Source: JBEGHD01 sp049334165
GTDB lineage: Bacteria; Bacteroidota; Bacteroidia; Flavobacteriales_D; Sanyastnellaceae
Assembly (NCBI GenBank): GCA_049334165.1
Contig: JBEGHD010000006.1
Length of the DNA: 64,000 nt
Reading direction: 5' to 3' (one strand)
Position numbers and translations under genes: made by a program. The first letter of the stretch is position 1; each line of letters starts with the position of its first letter. The notes below the pieces were generated by a model. That model had not been told where the DNA came from and did not search any database. It was given only the letters and a program-made list of their open reading frames with translations. This document shows positions 8,425 through 17,372 of this stretch, piece after piece.

Positions 8425-8578
8425 CTACGCTTTCAATAATACTAAAATGGGATCGCTTTTAATCTCTGAGAGCTTCCCGTCAAGTCCAAATAATTATTGG
8501 ATCACTTATATTTTCTAATCTGGGACGGCAAATTCTGCAAGTGCTGCCCATGCCTATTTCAACTACTTTTACAAGAAA

Positions 8579-9547
8579 ATGATGAGCACTGGAAAGTTTG
8601 TTTTGGCTATTCACGGAGGTGTGGGAACCATCTTGAAAGAGAATATGATTGCCGCCAAAGAAACGGCTTATCGAAAGACACTCGGTGAAGCACTGGATGC
8701 TGGTGAGAAGATTCTCAAAAAAGGTGGAAAGGCGATTGACGCAGTAGAAGCTGCAATAATTGTTCTGGAAGATTCACCACTGTTCAATGCCGGCCGTGGA
8801 TCGGTTTTCACTCACGAAGGTAAAAATGAAATGGACGCTTCCATAATGGATGGGAAAACGCTGAATGCGGGAGCCGTTTCTGGAGTAACCAAAATTAAAA
8901 ACCCTATTTCTGCAGCTCACAGAATCATGGAAAACTCACCCCATATCATGTTGGCGGGAGAAGGCGCAGAAAAATTTGCCAGCACACAAAACCTTCAACT
9001 GATGGATCCGTCCTACTTTTATGATGAGGAGCGCTATCAGCAATTGAAAATAGCTCAGCAGCATGATCAGGTTGTGTTGGATCACAGCGGTGAAAACGAA
9101 AGTCTGAAAGGGAACTTTGAAAATGGTGGGAAGAAACTGGGAACAGTAGGTGCAGTGGCGCTGGACATCCATGGTGATCTGGCAGCAGCAACTTCCACAG
9201 GTGGAATGACCAACAAACAATTTGGCCGAATTGGTGATTCCCCGATCATTGGTGCTGGCACGTATGCCAACAATAAAACCTGTGCGGTTTCAGGAACGGG
9301 TCATGGAGAATATTTTATTCGAAACGTTGTCGCCTACGACATCTCTGCATTAATGCAATATAAAGGGCTTTCTCTAAAAGAGGCCACAGAATTTGTCATC
9401 CTCGACAAGCTGAAAAATCAACAAGGCGAAGGCGGAGTTGTTGCTGTCGACAGCGAAGGAAATTGCACGCTGACCTTCAATACTGAAGGCATGTATCGTG
9501 GAGTAGTGACTAGCGATAAACCTCAGCTGGTAGAGATTTACAGTTAA
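8579..9547 (+). CDS. iaaA: Plant-type L-asparaginase / isoaspartyl peptidase
   Basis: The protein has 322 residues and belongs to the N-terminal nucleophile hydrolases. FVLAIHGGVGTI opens the alpha subunit. FNAGRGSVFTHEGKNEMDASIM (69-90) is the conserved core, and KKLGTVGAVALD holds the autocleavage site, making T189 the N-terminal nucleophile of the beta subunit. STGGMTNKQFGRIGDSPIIGAGTYA is also conserved. Family members hydrolyse beta-aspartyl dipeptides and asparagine. There is no signal peptide, so it is cytoplasmic. Its 3' end faces cyanophycinase across 10 bases, and beta-Asp-Arg released by cyanophycinase is a known substrate class of IaaA, so a role in cyanophycin breakdown is well supported by context. 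The start is ATGATG; the second ATG is equally possible. Confidence 0.93.
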   Translation: MMSTGKFVLAIHGGVGTILKENMIAAKETAYRKTLGEALDAGEKILKKGGKAIDAVEAAIIVLEDSPLFNAGRGSVFTHEGKNEMDASIMDGKTLNAGAVSGVTKIKNPISAAHRIMENSPHIMLAGEGAEKFASTQNLQLMDPSYFYDEERYQQLKIAQQHDQVVLDHSGENESLKGNFENGGKKLGTVGAVALDIHGDLAAATSTGGMTNKQFGRIGDSPIIGAGTYANNKTCAVSGTGHGEYFIRNVVAYDISALMQYKGLSLKEATEFVILDKLKNQQGEGGVVAVDSEGNCTLTFNTEGMYRGVVTSDKPQLVEIYS

Positions 9548-9557
9548 AAACTACCGA

Positions 9558-10403
9558 TCAGATCAGGTGTCTTTCAGAAAGAATGTAGTTGTGTCCTTTC
9601 GATAGGATGTGCACTGTAAGATTTTCGATAGAAATAGGTTCGTTGTCCTCAATCTCCGCAATGTTGGTGTATGTGATATGATTTCCTTCCACAATAGTTA
9701 CGAGTCCCGAGCCAATTGCTTCCATGTGTTCACCTCCAGTGATCAGCAAGCCGGTATCCTCACCCAGCCCAATTCCCACCACAGCGGGATTGTTGGCAAC
9801 GGCCTGGCAAAGTCTTCCAAACCTGCCGCGTTTAATAAAATGGCTGTCGAAGGTGACATCATCAATAAATCCAAAACCGCGCGATTGCTTCACTTCTCCT
9901 TTGAGCAAAGCTTCGGTGCTACTGCCACCATAGATCATGGCAGAAGACATGGCCATGGCTCCGGCACTTGTGCCCGCAACCACAAAATTCTCGTTTTGGT
10001 ACCTCTCCAGCATTAACCTCAATATTGCAGTACCACCAAAAATTGTGGTCAATCGCAACTGGTTTCCTCCGGTGAACAACACTCCCTCGGCATTCTCGAT
10101 TCTTTTCTTGAATTCCTTGTTAGAAGTGTCTTCGCGTTCTTTTATGTGGATCACTCCAACATTGTCGTTTTGAAGTCTTGCAAAAGCATCCAGATAATGT
10201 TGCCCTGTTTCTTCTGGAATCATCGAAGCGGTAGTAATGACTTCAATCCTGTTGGTTTTCCCGGGAAGTGCTCCGATCATTCGCTTTAAGATGCCTACTT
10301 CCAGAAACTTTGAGCTGAGATCTTCAGAATTATCCAACTCTTCGACTGTTCCTTTGTCGACCGCTCCGCCAATGGCGATCAAAATACCTTTTGGTTTTCT
10401 CAT
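9558..10403 (-). CDS. cphB: Cyanophycinase
   Basis: The protein has 281 residues, a normal length for cytoplasmic cyanophycinase (peptidase family S51). The ATG at 10403 is preferred over a TTG eight codons upstream. KGILIAIGGAVDKG is the family's N-terminal strand, GVLFTGGNQLRL a conserved middle motif, and VVAGTSAGAMAMS contains the nucleophile Ser146. VTFDSHFIKRGRFGRL and GIGLGEDTGLLI complete the signature. It cuts cyanophycin (a poly-Asp backbone with Arg side chains) from the end into beta-Asp-Arg dipeptides. No signal peptide: it acts on stored granules inside the cell. It is divergent from cphA, with a 170-base shared control region. Confidence 0.95.
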   Translation of the reverse strand: MRKPKGILIAIGGAVDKGTVEELDNSEDLSSKFLEVGILKRMIGALPGKTNRIEVITTASMIPEETGQHYLDAFARLQNDNVGVIHIKEREDTSNKEFKKRIENAEGVLFTGGNQLRLTTIFGGTAILRLMLERYQNENFVVAGTSAGAMAMSSAMIYGGSSTEALLKGEVKQSRGFGFIDDVTFDSHFIKRGRFGRLCQAVANNPAVVGIGLGEDTGLLITGGEHMEAIGSGLVTIVEGNHITYTNIAEIEDNEPISIENLTVHILSKGHNYILSERHLI

Positions 10404-10430
10404 GATTGTTGTTGAAGTAAGCGTCAATCT

Positions 10431-10470
10431 GCTAACTTTGATGATACGCTATCCCTAAAGCAAAGTTAGC
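10431..10470. promoter_or_regulatory. Perfect inverted repeat with a -7 box on each strand between cphB and cphA
   Basis: GCTAACTTTG (10431-10440) is repeated in perfect inverse as CAAAGTTAGC (10461-10470), with a 20-base spacer. Each arm contains TAACTTTG, an exact TAnnTTTG -7 box, one reading toward cphA and the other toward cphB. The plus-strand box has a TTG at 10412-10414 with an 18-base spacer. The start points of both transcripts would fall inside the spacer, so the two promoters face each other and overlap. An eight-of-ten copy of the arm (GCTAACTT) recurs at 10495-10502. Whether the arms are an operator, promoters or both is inference. Confidence 0.6.
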
Positions 10471-10532
10471 AATTGCCAGGTCCAAATTTCCCCGGCTAAC
10501 TTATTCTTTTCTGAGGCCATCTAACCCAAATT

Positions 10533-10559
10533 TCAGAAATGTTTTAAACCAATTTCTGA
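10533..10559. promoter_or_regulatory. Dyad in the cphA leader
   Basis: TCAGAAAT (10533-10540) and ATTTCTGA (10552-10559) form a perfect 8-base inverted repeat around GTTTTAAACCA, ending 14 bases before the cphA start codon. It could be an operator for a dimeric regulator or an mRNA hairpin close to the ribosome site. Confidence 0.4.
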
Positions 10560-10573
10560 GCAAAGACTAACGA

Positions 10574-13210
10574 ATGAAAATAGCAGAAATCAAGATACTA
10601 AGAGGTCCAAACTATTGGTCCAACAGGCGACACAAACTAATTGTGATGAAACTCGACCTGGAAGAAATGGAGGTCCGTCCTTCAGATAAAATCGAAGGAT
10701 TCTCCGATAGGATCGAAAAGTTGATTCCATCCTTATACGAGCATCACTGTTCGGAAGGTCACGAAGGTGGATTTTTCGAGCGAGTGAAATCTGGAACCTG
10801 GATGGGGCATATCATTGAACATGTGGCACTCGAGATTCAAACCCTTGCGGGAATGGACTGCGGTTTTGGAAGAACACGGGGAACGGGAGAGGATGGTGTG
10901 TACAATGTCGTTTTCAATTATACTCAGGAGAAGGCCGGTGTATATGCTGCCAAAGCAGCAGTGAGGATTGTCGAAGCATTAATTGCCGCAGAATCCTATC
11001 AAATAGATACAGACATTTACGAATTGAAACGACTGCGGGAAGAATACAAACTGGGGCCGAGCACACAGTCTATTGTTGACGAGGCTACCAAAAGAGGAAT
11101 TCCATTTATGCGTCTCAATGACGCTTCACTTGTGCAGCTGGGGTATGGCGTTCATCAAAAACGAATCATGGCAACCATGTCTAGTCAAACTAGTGGAATT
11201 GGTGTGGATCTGGCCGGTGACAAGGAAGATACTAAGTTTCTACTCCAACGTGCCGGAGTTCCCGTTCCAGGTGGCGGAATTTGCACTGATGAGGAAGGAC
11301 TCCTGAATGAACTGAGTTATGTCGGTTATCCGTGTGTCATTAAGCCTGTTGACGGCAATCACGGCAAAGGTGCAACAACAAATATCAAGGACGAAGCTGG
11401 AGCGATAAGAGCTTTCAAGCTGGCCCAAAATTACTCTGAGCGTATCATTGTAGAGCGCAGGATCAAAGGTCATGATTTCCGGCTCCTGGTGATCAACCAT
11501 CAATTGGTAGCCGCTGCCAAAAGAACTCCTGCACATGTGGTCGGGGACGGGAAGTCGACTCTTAAGCAACTTATTGACGCTGTGAATGCAGATCCGCGCA
11601 GAGGCTTTGGGCATGAAAATATGCTCACTGAAATTACCGTGGACAAGATGACCCGACACATACTGACGACAAAGAAGCTCACGCTCAAATCAATTTTGCC
11701 CGATGGCAAAAGGCTGTATCTGAAAACTACGGCAAACCTAAGTACGGGAGGCACAGCCACAGACGTAACCGATTCGGTGCATCCTTACAACAAATTTATG
11801 GCAGAGCGCATTTCGCGCATCATCGGCCTGGATATCTGTGGGATTGACATCATGGCTTCGAACCTTAAAACTTCGGTTGTTGACAATGGCGGTGCAGTGC
11901 TGGAAGTGAATGCAGCTCCAGGCTTTAGAATGCACCTCGACCCCACTGAGGGCTTGCCCAGGAACGTTGCCGAGCCAGTGATAGATATGCTCTATCCTCC
12001 CGGCCAAAAAGCTACAATACCCATTGTGGCAATTACCGGAACCAACGGGAAAACCACTACAACGCGACTGACGGCACACATCATGAAAAGTGTAGGTTAT
12101 AAAGTTGGATATACAACTTCGGACGGAATTTATGTACAAAACAGCACTCTGGAAACGGGTGACTGTACCGGTCCCAAAAGTGCGCGATTCATTCTAAGCG
12201 ACCCCACCGTGAATTTCGCAGTGCTGGAAACGGCCAGAGGTGGGATACTGCGGGAAGGACTGGGTTTCAACAAGTGCGACATCGGTATCGTCACCAATAT
12301 TACTTCCGACCATCTTGGCATGAAAGGCATTCATTCGCTGGAAGGATTGGCGAGGGTGAAATCTGTTGTAGTTGAAAATGTAACTCCCGAAGGCTACTCA
12401 ATCTTGAATGCAGATGACGACATGGTTTACAGCATGCGGGAAGATATCGAATCTAAAATTGCACTTTTCAGCCTTTACGAAAACAATGAGCGAATTATCG
12501 AACATTGCGCAGCTGGTGGCATTGCAGCTGTATACGAAAATGGCTACATCACCATCAACAAAGGCGGCTGGAAAATTCGTATAGAGAAAGTCGTGAATAT
12601 TCCACTCACCTTTTCCGGAAGAGCGGTTTTCATGATTCAGAACGTCCTACCGGCCACGCTAGCTGCATTTCTACGTAATGTCCAGTTAGAAGACATTCGT
12701 CTGGCTTTGCAAACTTTTACTCCTTCTCCAGCACAGACACCCGGCCGAATGAATCTGTTTCAATTCAAGGAGTTTGAATTAATGCTCGACTACGCTCATA
12801 ATCCTTCCGGCATGGAGGCTTTGGGCGAGTTTCTGAAGAAAACAAAAGGGTTTCCAAAGGTTGGTGTGATTGCCGGGACAGGAGATCGGAGGGATGAGGA
12901 CATTGTCGAATTGGGAGAAGTTAGCGCTGCCATCTTCGATGAAATAATTATCAGACAAGACGCAGAATTGAGAGGAAGGACTGCCGAAGTCATTCGCGAA
13001 TTGCTGATGAAAGGCATCCAAAAGGTCGACCCAAACAAACCAGTGAGCTACGTTCCAGATGAAAAAGCGGCCATCACTAAATCGATTGAGGAGGCCAAAT
13101 CAGGATCTTTTATCACTGTAATCAGTGACTCTATTTCGGAATCGATCAAATACATCAGACAGTTGAAAGAAAATGAAGACGACCTAAAAATCCCACTTCA
13201 GTCGGTTTGA
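10574..13210 (+). CDS. cphA: Cyanophycin synthetase
   Basis: The protein has 878 residues, the usual CphA1 size. The N-terminal domain (1-170) includes FSDRIEKLIPSLYEHHCSEGH and WMGHIIEHVALEIQ, where HIIEH (79-83) resembles a zinc-peptidase motif; a primer-making activity has been reported for this domain in some CphA1 enzymes. An ATP-grasp domain (about 215-475) adds Asp to the growing backbone. A Mur-ligase-like domain (about 485-870), with the P-loop GTNGKTTTTR near residue 490, adds Arg to the Asp side chains. GRMNLFQFKEFELMLDYAHNP and GTGDRRDEDIVELGE are conserved in Mur-like CphA domains. Product: the insoluble nitrogen store cyanophycin. cphA is not common in Bacteroidota. All three domains look intact. 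Confidence 0.96.
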   Translation: MKIAEIKILRGPNYWSNRRHKLIVMKLDLEEMEVRPSDKIEGFSDRIEKLIPSLYEHHCSEGHEGGFFERVKSGTWMGHIIEHVALEIQTLAGMDCGFGRTRGTGEDGVYNVVFNYTQEKAGVYAAKAAVRIVEALIAAESYQIDTDIYELKRLREEYKLGPSTQSIVDEATKRGIPFMRLNDASLVQLGYGVHQKRIMATMSSQTSGIGVDLAGDKEDTKFLLQRAGVPVPGGGICTDEEGLLNELSYVGYPCVIKPVDGNHGKGATTNIKDEAGAIRAFKLAQNYSERIIVERRIKGHDFRLLVINHQLVAAAKRTPAHVVGDGKSTLKQLIDAVNADPRRGFGHENMLTEITVDKMTRHILTTKKLTLKSILPDGKRLYLKTTANLSTGGTATDVTDSVHPYNKFMAERISRIIGLDICGIDIMASNLKTSVVDNGGAVLEVNAAPGFRMHLDPTEGLPRNVAEPVIDMLYPPGQKATIPIVAITGTNGKTTTTRLTAHIMKSVGYKVGYTTSDGIYVQNSTLETGDCTGPKSARFILSDPTVNFAVLETARGGILREGLGFNKCDIGIVTNITSDHLGMKGIHSLEGLARVKSVVVENVTPEGYSILNADDDMVYSMREDIESKIALFSLYENNERIIEHCAAGGIAAVYENGYITINKGGWKIRIEKVVNIPLTFSGRAVFMIQNVLPATLAAFLRNVQLEDIRLALQTFTPSPAQTPGRMNLFQFKEFELMLDYAHNPSGMEALGEFLKKTKGFPKVGVIAGTGDRRDEDIVELGEVSAAIFDEIIIRQDAELRGRTAEVIRELLMKGIQKVDPNKPVSYVPDEKAAITKSIEEAKSGSFITVISDSISESIKYIRQLKENEDDLKIPLQSV

Positions 13211-13278
13211 AATTGATCTTTACAGGTCAATTCTACAGGAAGAATGATTGAATTCGATTATTTCCGCCAGGCCTCAGC

Positions 13279-14502
13279 CTAAAAAATCAACTGAAACAGC
13301 AACTGGCCGGTCAGTGTGTTATCTTCCATTCGCTCGTTGTCGAGGGTGGTGACTGCAGCCTGAATCTTCAGTGCATTTTCCTTAAAATACTTTGAGAAGC
13401 CTACTGTCATGGCAGTAGTTTCTGCTGCTACAGACATTTCATTATCTCCAAACTCTGGGGTTAGGGCGCTGTAACGCAAGTCTAGTGCGTAGCCCGATTT
13501 GGTCACGTAGCCAAGCTGGGCGTTGTAGGCTGTTCCGAGAGTTAGGTACTGGCTGATTTGGGTTGGTCGCAGAAACTCCGTTGCTGTTGGGTCCACAAAA
13601 GAACCGTCAAGTGAAGTTGCTGTGGCAATGGCGTACTCTCCCAGAACGGAGAATCCTTTGTATTTCGCCAGGATATCGAAGTAGAGCTGGCGGTAATCGG
13701 GAAGTTGCACCTCTCCCGCGGCATCGTAAAGAAAGTAGTCGCCATGTCCTTCCCCCACAGTGTTGCTCGCGCCATCGTTGTAGCTGGCTGCTGCACCAAG
13801 CAAGACTTTTGGAGATTCTTCGTGCATCAGATCTGCTACCTGGCCTTCGTTTCCTTTGGTAAACATTCCGAGCGGAAAGAGGTCGATGCGAGCACCGTAT
13901 TTCAATCCTCCGAGGTCAACGTCTCTCGAATCGGCTCCAAAAGAGTTTCTGCCATCACCCGAGGTGACAGAGATATGAGGGATCACTGCGAAGTTTTCAT
14001 CTCCAAAAGTGTTGTCTATGAAAAGTCCGAGCTCACGGCCGGTGTTGCTGAGCGAAGTGCTTAGCAAGCTCCTGTCGGGAAAAGTCAAATGATCTTCCAT
14101 GTGGAGCATTTCGCGGTTGTTGGAAATGTTTTGCATTTGACCGACAGTGACATTAAACTCACCAAATGGGTTGTACTTAATCCACGCATCAAGCAACGGC
14201 TCTGGCTGAGTGAAATCCACCTGAAAGAAAAAACTCACTTTCTCTTCCACCGCTTCACCACCAAAATTGAGGTAGGTCCTTTTGGAGTTGAAAAAGTAGT
14301 CAGGGTCTTCATCACCCACTTGCTCGAAAGCGTAGTAGGGCTGCATCATCCCACTCAACTTGAATTTGTAAGCTCCATCGTTGAGGTCGAAATTAACTCC
14401 GCTACCCAGCTCAAACGATGTTTCGTTTTCTGAGTTTTCCTGTGCTTTGGCAAAAAGTGACGCCAGCAGGATTGCGGCCGATAAAAGGATTATTCTTTTC
14501 AT
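13279..14502 (-). CDS. Outer-membrane porin, phosphate-selective porin O/P family (copy 2)
   Basis: This is a 407-residue beta barrel with signal peptide MKRIILLSAAILLASLFAKAQ. The Porin_O_P pattern is clear: YKFKLSGMMQPYYAFEQ, KRTYLNFGGEAVEEKVSFFFQVDFTQPEPLLDAWIKYNP, then FNVTVGQMQNISNNREMLHMEDHLTFPDRSLLS, ending in an aromatic-rich strand with final Phe. The family name comes from Pseudomonas OprO/OprP, but specificity varies. It is the last gene of the seven-gene operon, 6 bases after the M14 peptidase. Together with the related porin at 16058-17362 it probably lets peptides or polyanions into the periplasm. The specificity is inferred from operon context only. Confidence 0.88.
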   Translation of the reverse strand: MKRIILLSAAILLASLFAKAQENSENETSFELGSGVNFDLNDGAYKFKLSGMMQPYYAFEQVGDEDPDYFFNSKRTYLNFGGEAVEEKVSFFFQVDFTQPEPLLDAWIKYNPFGEFNVTVGQMQNISNNREMLHMEDHLTFPDRSLLSTSLSNTGRELGLFIDNTFGDENFAVIPHISVTSGDGRNSFGADSRDVDLGGLKYGARIDLFPLGMFTKGNEGQVADLMHEESPKVLLGAAASYNDGASNTVGEGHGDYFLYDAAGEVQLPDYRQLYFDILAKYKGFSVLGEYAIATATSLDGSFVDPTATEFLRPTQISQYLTLGTAYNAQLGYVTKSGYALDLRYSALTPEFGDNEMSVAAETTAMTVGFSKYFKENALKIQAAVTTLDNERMEDNTLTGQLLFQLIF

Positions 14503-14508
14503 TTTGAT

Positions 14509-16050
14509 TTAAAACTTTTCGTTTAGGAGATAGCGATAGACCGGAAGCTCGGCACCTTGTTCTGTATGCAACACATCGAAACTCACAAAGCTGTTTGGAG
14601 CCTCGGGCTCCAGCACTTCAATGGCAAGGTTAGCTCGAGGCTGATCCATTCGCAACACATAGGTTCCAACAGGGAATTCTTTTTGCACCTTGCTCGTTTT
14701 TGCGGCTGTCATCTGGCGGTTTTGACCTTCGTACTTTTCCGCCACCTGATGATACTCGGTAATCTTATATTTCTCGACATCGATCGTTTTTGATACCGAA
14801 AGTGAATCCAGTGTGATTCCGAGAACTTTAAGCTTTTTCACCAGCTCTTCATTGCCCGGTAGAATCAGGTAGGCCGTTGGTCGTTGCCTGCTCATTTCTG
14901 CTTTTGAGTGCCAGGCTTCGCGAAGCTTTACCTTTAATTCGATTTTTTCTTCGGTTTCAATGTCGATGAGGGTCATGGTTTGTTCTGATATCCTGCTTTT
15001 GGTCTTCATCACAGCTTCGCCTTTGTCGCGAGCCGAAAGAGCCAGGACTTCTTTTACTTCTTCGGCATTTTGATAAGCAGTTTTCAAGTAGGACTTACCC
15101 ACCAAAAAGGTGGAGTAAACTCTTCGCTTGAAAGATGTTTTACCCAGGGCAACTCCCCGCACTTCCACCAATGTGGAAATGGTGTTTGCCAGAGCATAGG
15201 AAGTCGCACTGGAGCGGGCATTCAGCGATCCTTGCTTGAAATGTATATCGCCCAAAACAGTAGAAGCCGAAAAGTAGGCGTGATGGCTGAGGTCGTTCAG
15301 GTCTAGAATGACCTCGGCATCTGCCACAAACCGGTCACGTGTGTAGTTCCTCAATCTTTCCGGCACGTTGAGGTTCGAAGAATATAGGAACATCACATCG
15401 TAGGGATTGGTAACTCCAAAAGTGCTGAGCTTCGTGAAATCTCTTCTGTAGGCGCGATACTCGTGAAAGTCAAGTCCAACGTGAGCGTTGAAGTCGCTAA
15501 AAGCCTGCTTGAGAAAAACACTTTCCTGTGCTATGAGCTTGGTCTGATCACGGTTGAGGTCTAATCCATTTGCCGCATACCGATTGTTCTTCAGATAGCC
15601 ATCGATGTTGGCCATCGGCACAATTTTGATCTCCAACTTATCGAGGAGGTAGGAAAGCTCCGGGTCGTTGAGCAACTGATCGATCAGAAAAAGAACGCCT
15701 TCGGTACTGGCAGGCTCGTTGCCGTGCAGTCCTCCCTGGATCCAAACCCGCAGTTTGTCATCGCCTCCGTCCCGGTTGAGATGCACCATCGGGATCTTCT
15801 TGCCTTTTTGGCTTTCACCGATAAATGAAATGGACATTTCATCGGAGTGCTTTTCAGCGCGCTCGTTGAGATAAGCCATCATGCCTTCGTAGTCGGTAAA
15901 CTTTCTCTTCTTCTCAAATCCCGGTGTGTTAATTTCCACATCGGGGTCTGGAAAGAACTTCTCAGTAATTCCTTTGGGCTGTGGGTTTGGTTGAGTAAAT
16001 CCCAACAAACTGAAGCAGAAAGCAAATATTATAATTATGAGTTGTCGCAT
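14509..16050 (-). CDS. Exported M14 family zinc carboxypeptidase-like protein
   Basis: From the ATG at 16050 the protein has 513 residues and a signal peptide (MRQLIIIIFAFCFSLLGFTQ). The M14 zinc site is visible: WIQGGLHGNEPAS gives H109 and E112, and VGLDFHEYRAY gives the third ligand H196. PMANIDGYLKNNRYAANGLDLNRDQT is the substrate-binding stretch, and STLVEVRGVALG probably holds the catalytic Glu. A beta-rich domain of about 150 residues follows. It should act in the periplasm or outside the cell, removing C-terminal residues or related amide-linked groups. It sits between two porin genes (7 and 6 bases away) and downstream of iadA. An action on Arg-containing peptides from cyanophycin is an inference. 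Confidence 0.88.
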   Translation of the reverse strand: MRQLIIIIFAFCFSLLGFTQPNPQPKGITEKFFPDPDVEINTPGFEKKRKFTDYEGMMAYLNERAEKHSDEMSISFIGESQKGKKIPMVHLNRDGGDDKLRVWIQGGLHGNEPASTEGVLFLIDQLLNDPELSYLLDKLEIKIVPMANIDGYLKNNRYAANGLDLNRDQTKLIAQESVFLKQAFSDFNAHVGLDFHEYRAYRRDFTKLSTFGVTNPYDVMFLYSSNLNVPERLRNYTRDRFVADAEVILDLNDLSHHAYFSASTVLGDIHFKQGSLNARSSATSYALANTISTLVEVRGVALGKTSFKRRVYSTFLVGKSYLKTAYQNAEEVKEVLALSARDKGEAVMKTKSRISEQTMTLIDIETEEKIELKVKLREAWHSKAEMSRQRPTAYLILPGNEELVKKLKVLGITLDSLSVSKTIDVEKYKITEYHQVAEKYEGQNRQMTAAKTSKVQKEFPVGTYVLRMDQPRANLAIEVLEPEAPNSFVSFDVLHTEQGAELPVYRYLLNEKF

Positions 16051-16057
16051 ATTCGAT

Positions 16058-17362
16058 TTAAAATGATAGTGTGACGATGAGTCGACCGATCCACTCGTTT
16101 CCTTCCATCGGGTTGCTATTGATGTCGTTTGATCCGGGATCGGCTTCCACATAGGTCATAGAAGCCTGCACCTTGTATCCATAGCTTCTAGAAAAATATT
16201 TGGTAACACCGAGGGTGTAGTAGTTGGGTCGGTTGTAAAAAGTTCCGTTGTTCATAAAGGAGAACTCATCGCTGTCGAGGTGACAATAGCGGGCATCAAT
16301 CGAAAAAAGATTTTTAAAAATGTAGCCTGCCTGAATGTTGTAGCCACGGCCTATCATCATCCTGTTTTTGACGTAATTCTCCACATTTTGCTCTCCGTCC
16401 ACCTCAAAAGTATTGGAGGTAGAGCCATCGTTTCGCACTCGTGTTGTGATGTCATCGGGGACCGTTGCTGAAGAGCCAACGAATTCACCTAAAACCGAGA
16501 ACCCTCGGTACTTAAACATGAAGTCAAATCCATATTTGGTGTAATCGGGTAGTGAAACTTCACCTTCTTCATCCAGGTAGAGGATTTCTCCGCTGCCACG
16601 TCCTCTTCGGCTACTCATGCCCATGTTGAGGCTATAGTTAACACCGACTACGAGTTTTGGAGCGAGTTCTCGCACAATGTCACCCTGCCGGTACTGGCCG
16701 TAGTTTGTGAAAAGCCCGAAAGGCAGGAAATCCACACGACCACCGATTTTTAGTCCACCGTAGTCTGCCGTGAAAACGTTTCCTCCATCGCCATTGGTAA
16801 TGGCGAGTGCGGGTTTCAGGTACGTTCCACGTCCAGTGCGAAATCGCCCATCTATAAAAACTCCAAACTCTCGAATACTGGCGAAGTTTGAAGTCACTCT
16901 GCTTCGTTCGGGTAGTTGCAAAGTTTGCGATCCCATCATCAATTCGCGGTTGTCGGTTGGGGTCACTTTTTGACCAAACGTGATTTCGAGATCGTCTGTA
17001 ATGTTGTAGGCAATCCAGGCGTCAAAGAGCAACTGGCTGGTTTGGTCACCGGCCTCGGAGCTACCGCTAAAATCGGCCTGAAAGCGATACTCAATTTTTT
17101 GTTTTGCCGCGCTTCCGGAAAGTCTGAGTCGAAGTCTGCGCATTCTAAACCGCTGAAGAGGTTCGTCAATGTCGGCATCGGTGTAGCTTTTAAACTCGTA
17201 GTAAGGCTGCATGTAGCCTCTGAAGTTGAGCTCGTAGCCGTTTGTAGAGCTGAAGGTCATTCCCTCACCAAAAGTGTAGGAGTGGACATTTTGCTCCTGG
17301 GCAAAAAGCGCAGTGGGCAAAAACAGCATCCAGCTAATCCAAAATATTTTGTTCTTCTTCAT
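16058..17362 (-). CDS. Outer-membrane porin, phosphate-selective porin O/P family (copy 1)
   Basis: From the ATG at 17362 the protein has 434 residues; the TTG six codons upstream is less likely. Signal peptide MKKNKIFWISWMLFLPTALFAQ. Family features: YELNFRGYMQPYYEFKSY, RFRMRRLRLRLSGSAAKQKIEYRFQADF, LLFDAWIAYNITDDLEITFGQKVTPTDNRELMMGSQTLQLPERS and GYNIQAGYIF, with terminal strand RLIVTLSF. It is a diverged paralogue of the porin at 13279-14502, with the same order of motifs. It starts 10 bases after iadA. The two porins bracket the M14 peptidase, a porin-peptidase-porin arrangement suggesting a pathway for importing a charged substrate. Confidence 0.88.
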   Translation of the reverse strand: MKKNKIFWISWMLFLPTALFAQEQNVHSYTFGEGMTFSSTNGYELNFRGYMQPYYEFKSYTDADIDEPLQRFRMRRLRLRLSGSAAKQKIEYRFQADFSGSSEAGDQTSQLLFDAWIAYNITDDLEITFGQKVTPTDNRELMMGSQTLQLPERSRVTSNFASIREFGVFIDGRFRTGRGTYLKPALAITNGDGGNVFTADYGGLKIGGRVDFLPFGLFTNYGQYRQGDIVRELAPKLVVGVNYSLNMGMSSRRGRGSGEILYLDEEGEVSLPDYTKYGFDFMFKYRGFSVLGEFVGSSATVPDDITTRVRNDGSTSNTFEVDGEQNVENYVKNRMMIGRGYNIQAGYIFKNLFSIDARYCHLDSDEFSFMNNGTFYNRPNYYTLGVTKYFSRSYGYKVQASMTYVEADPGSNDINSNPMEGNEWIGRLIVTLSF

Positions 17363-17372
17363 TGGAATTGAA

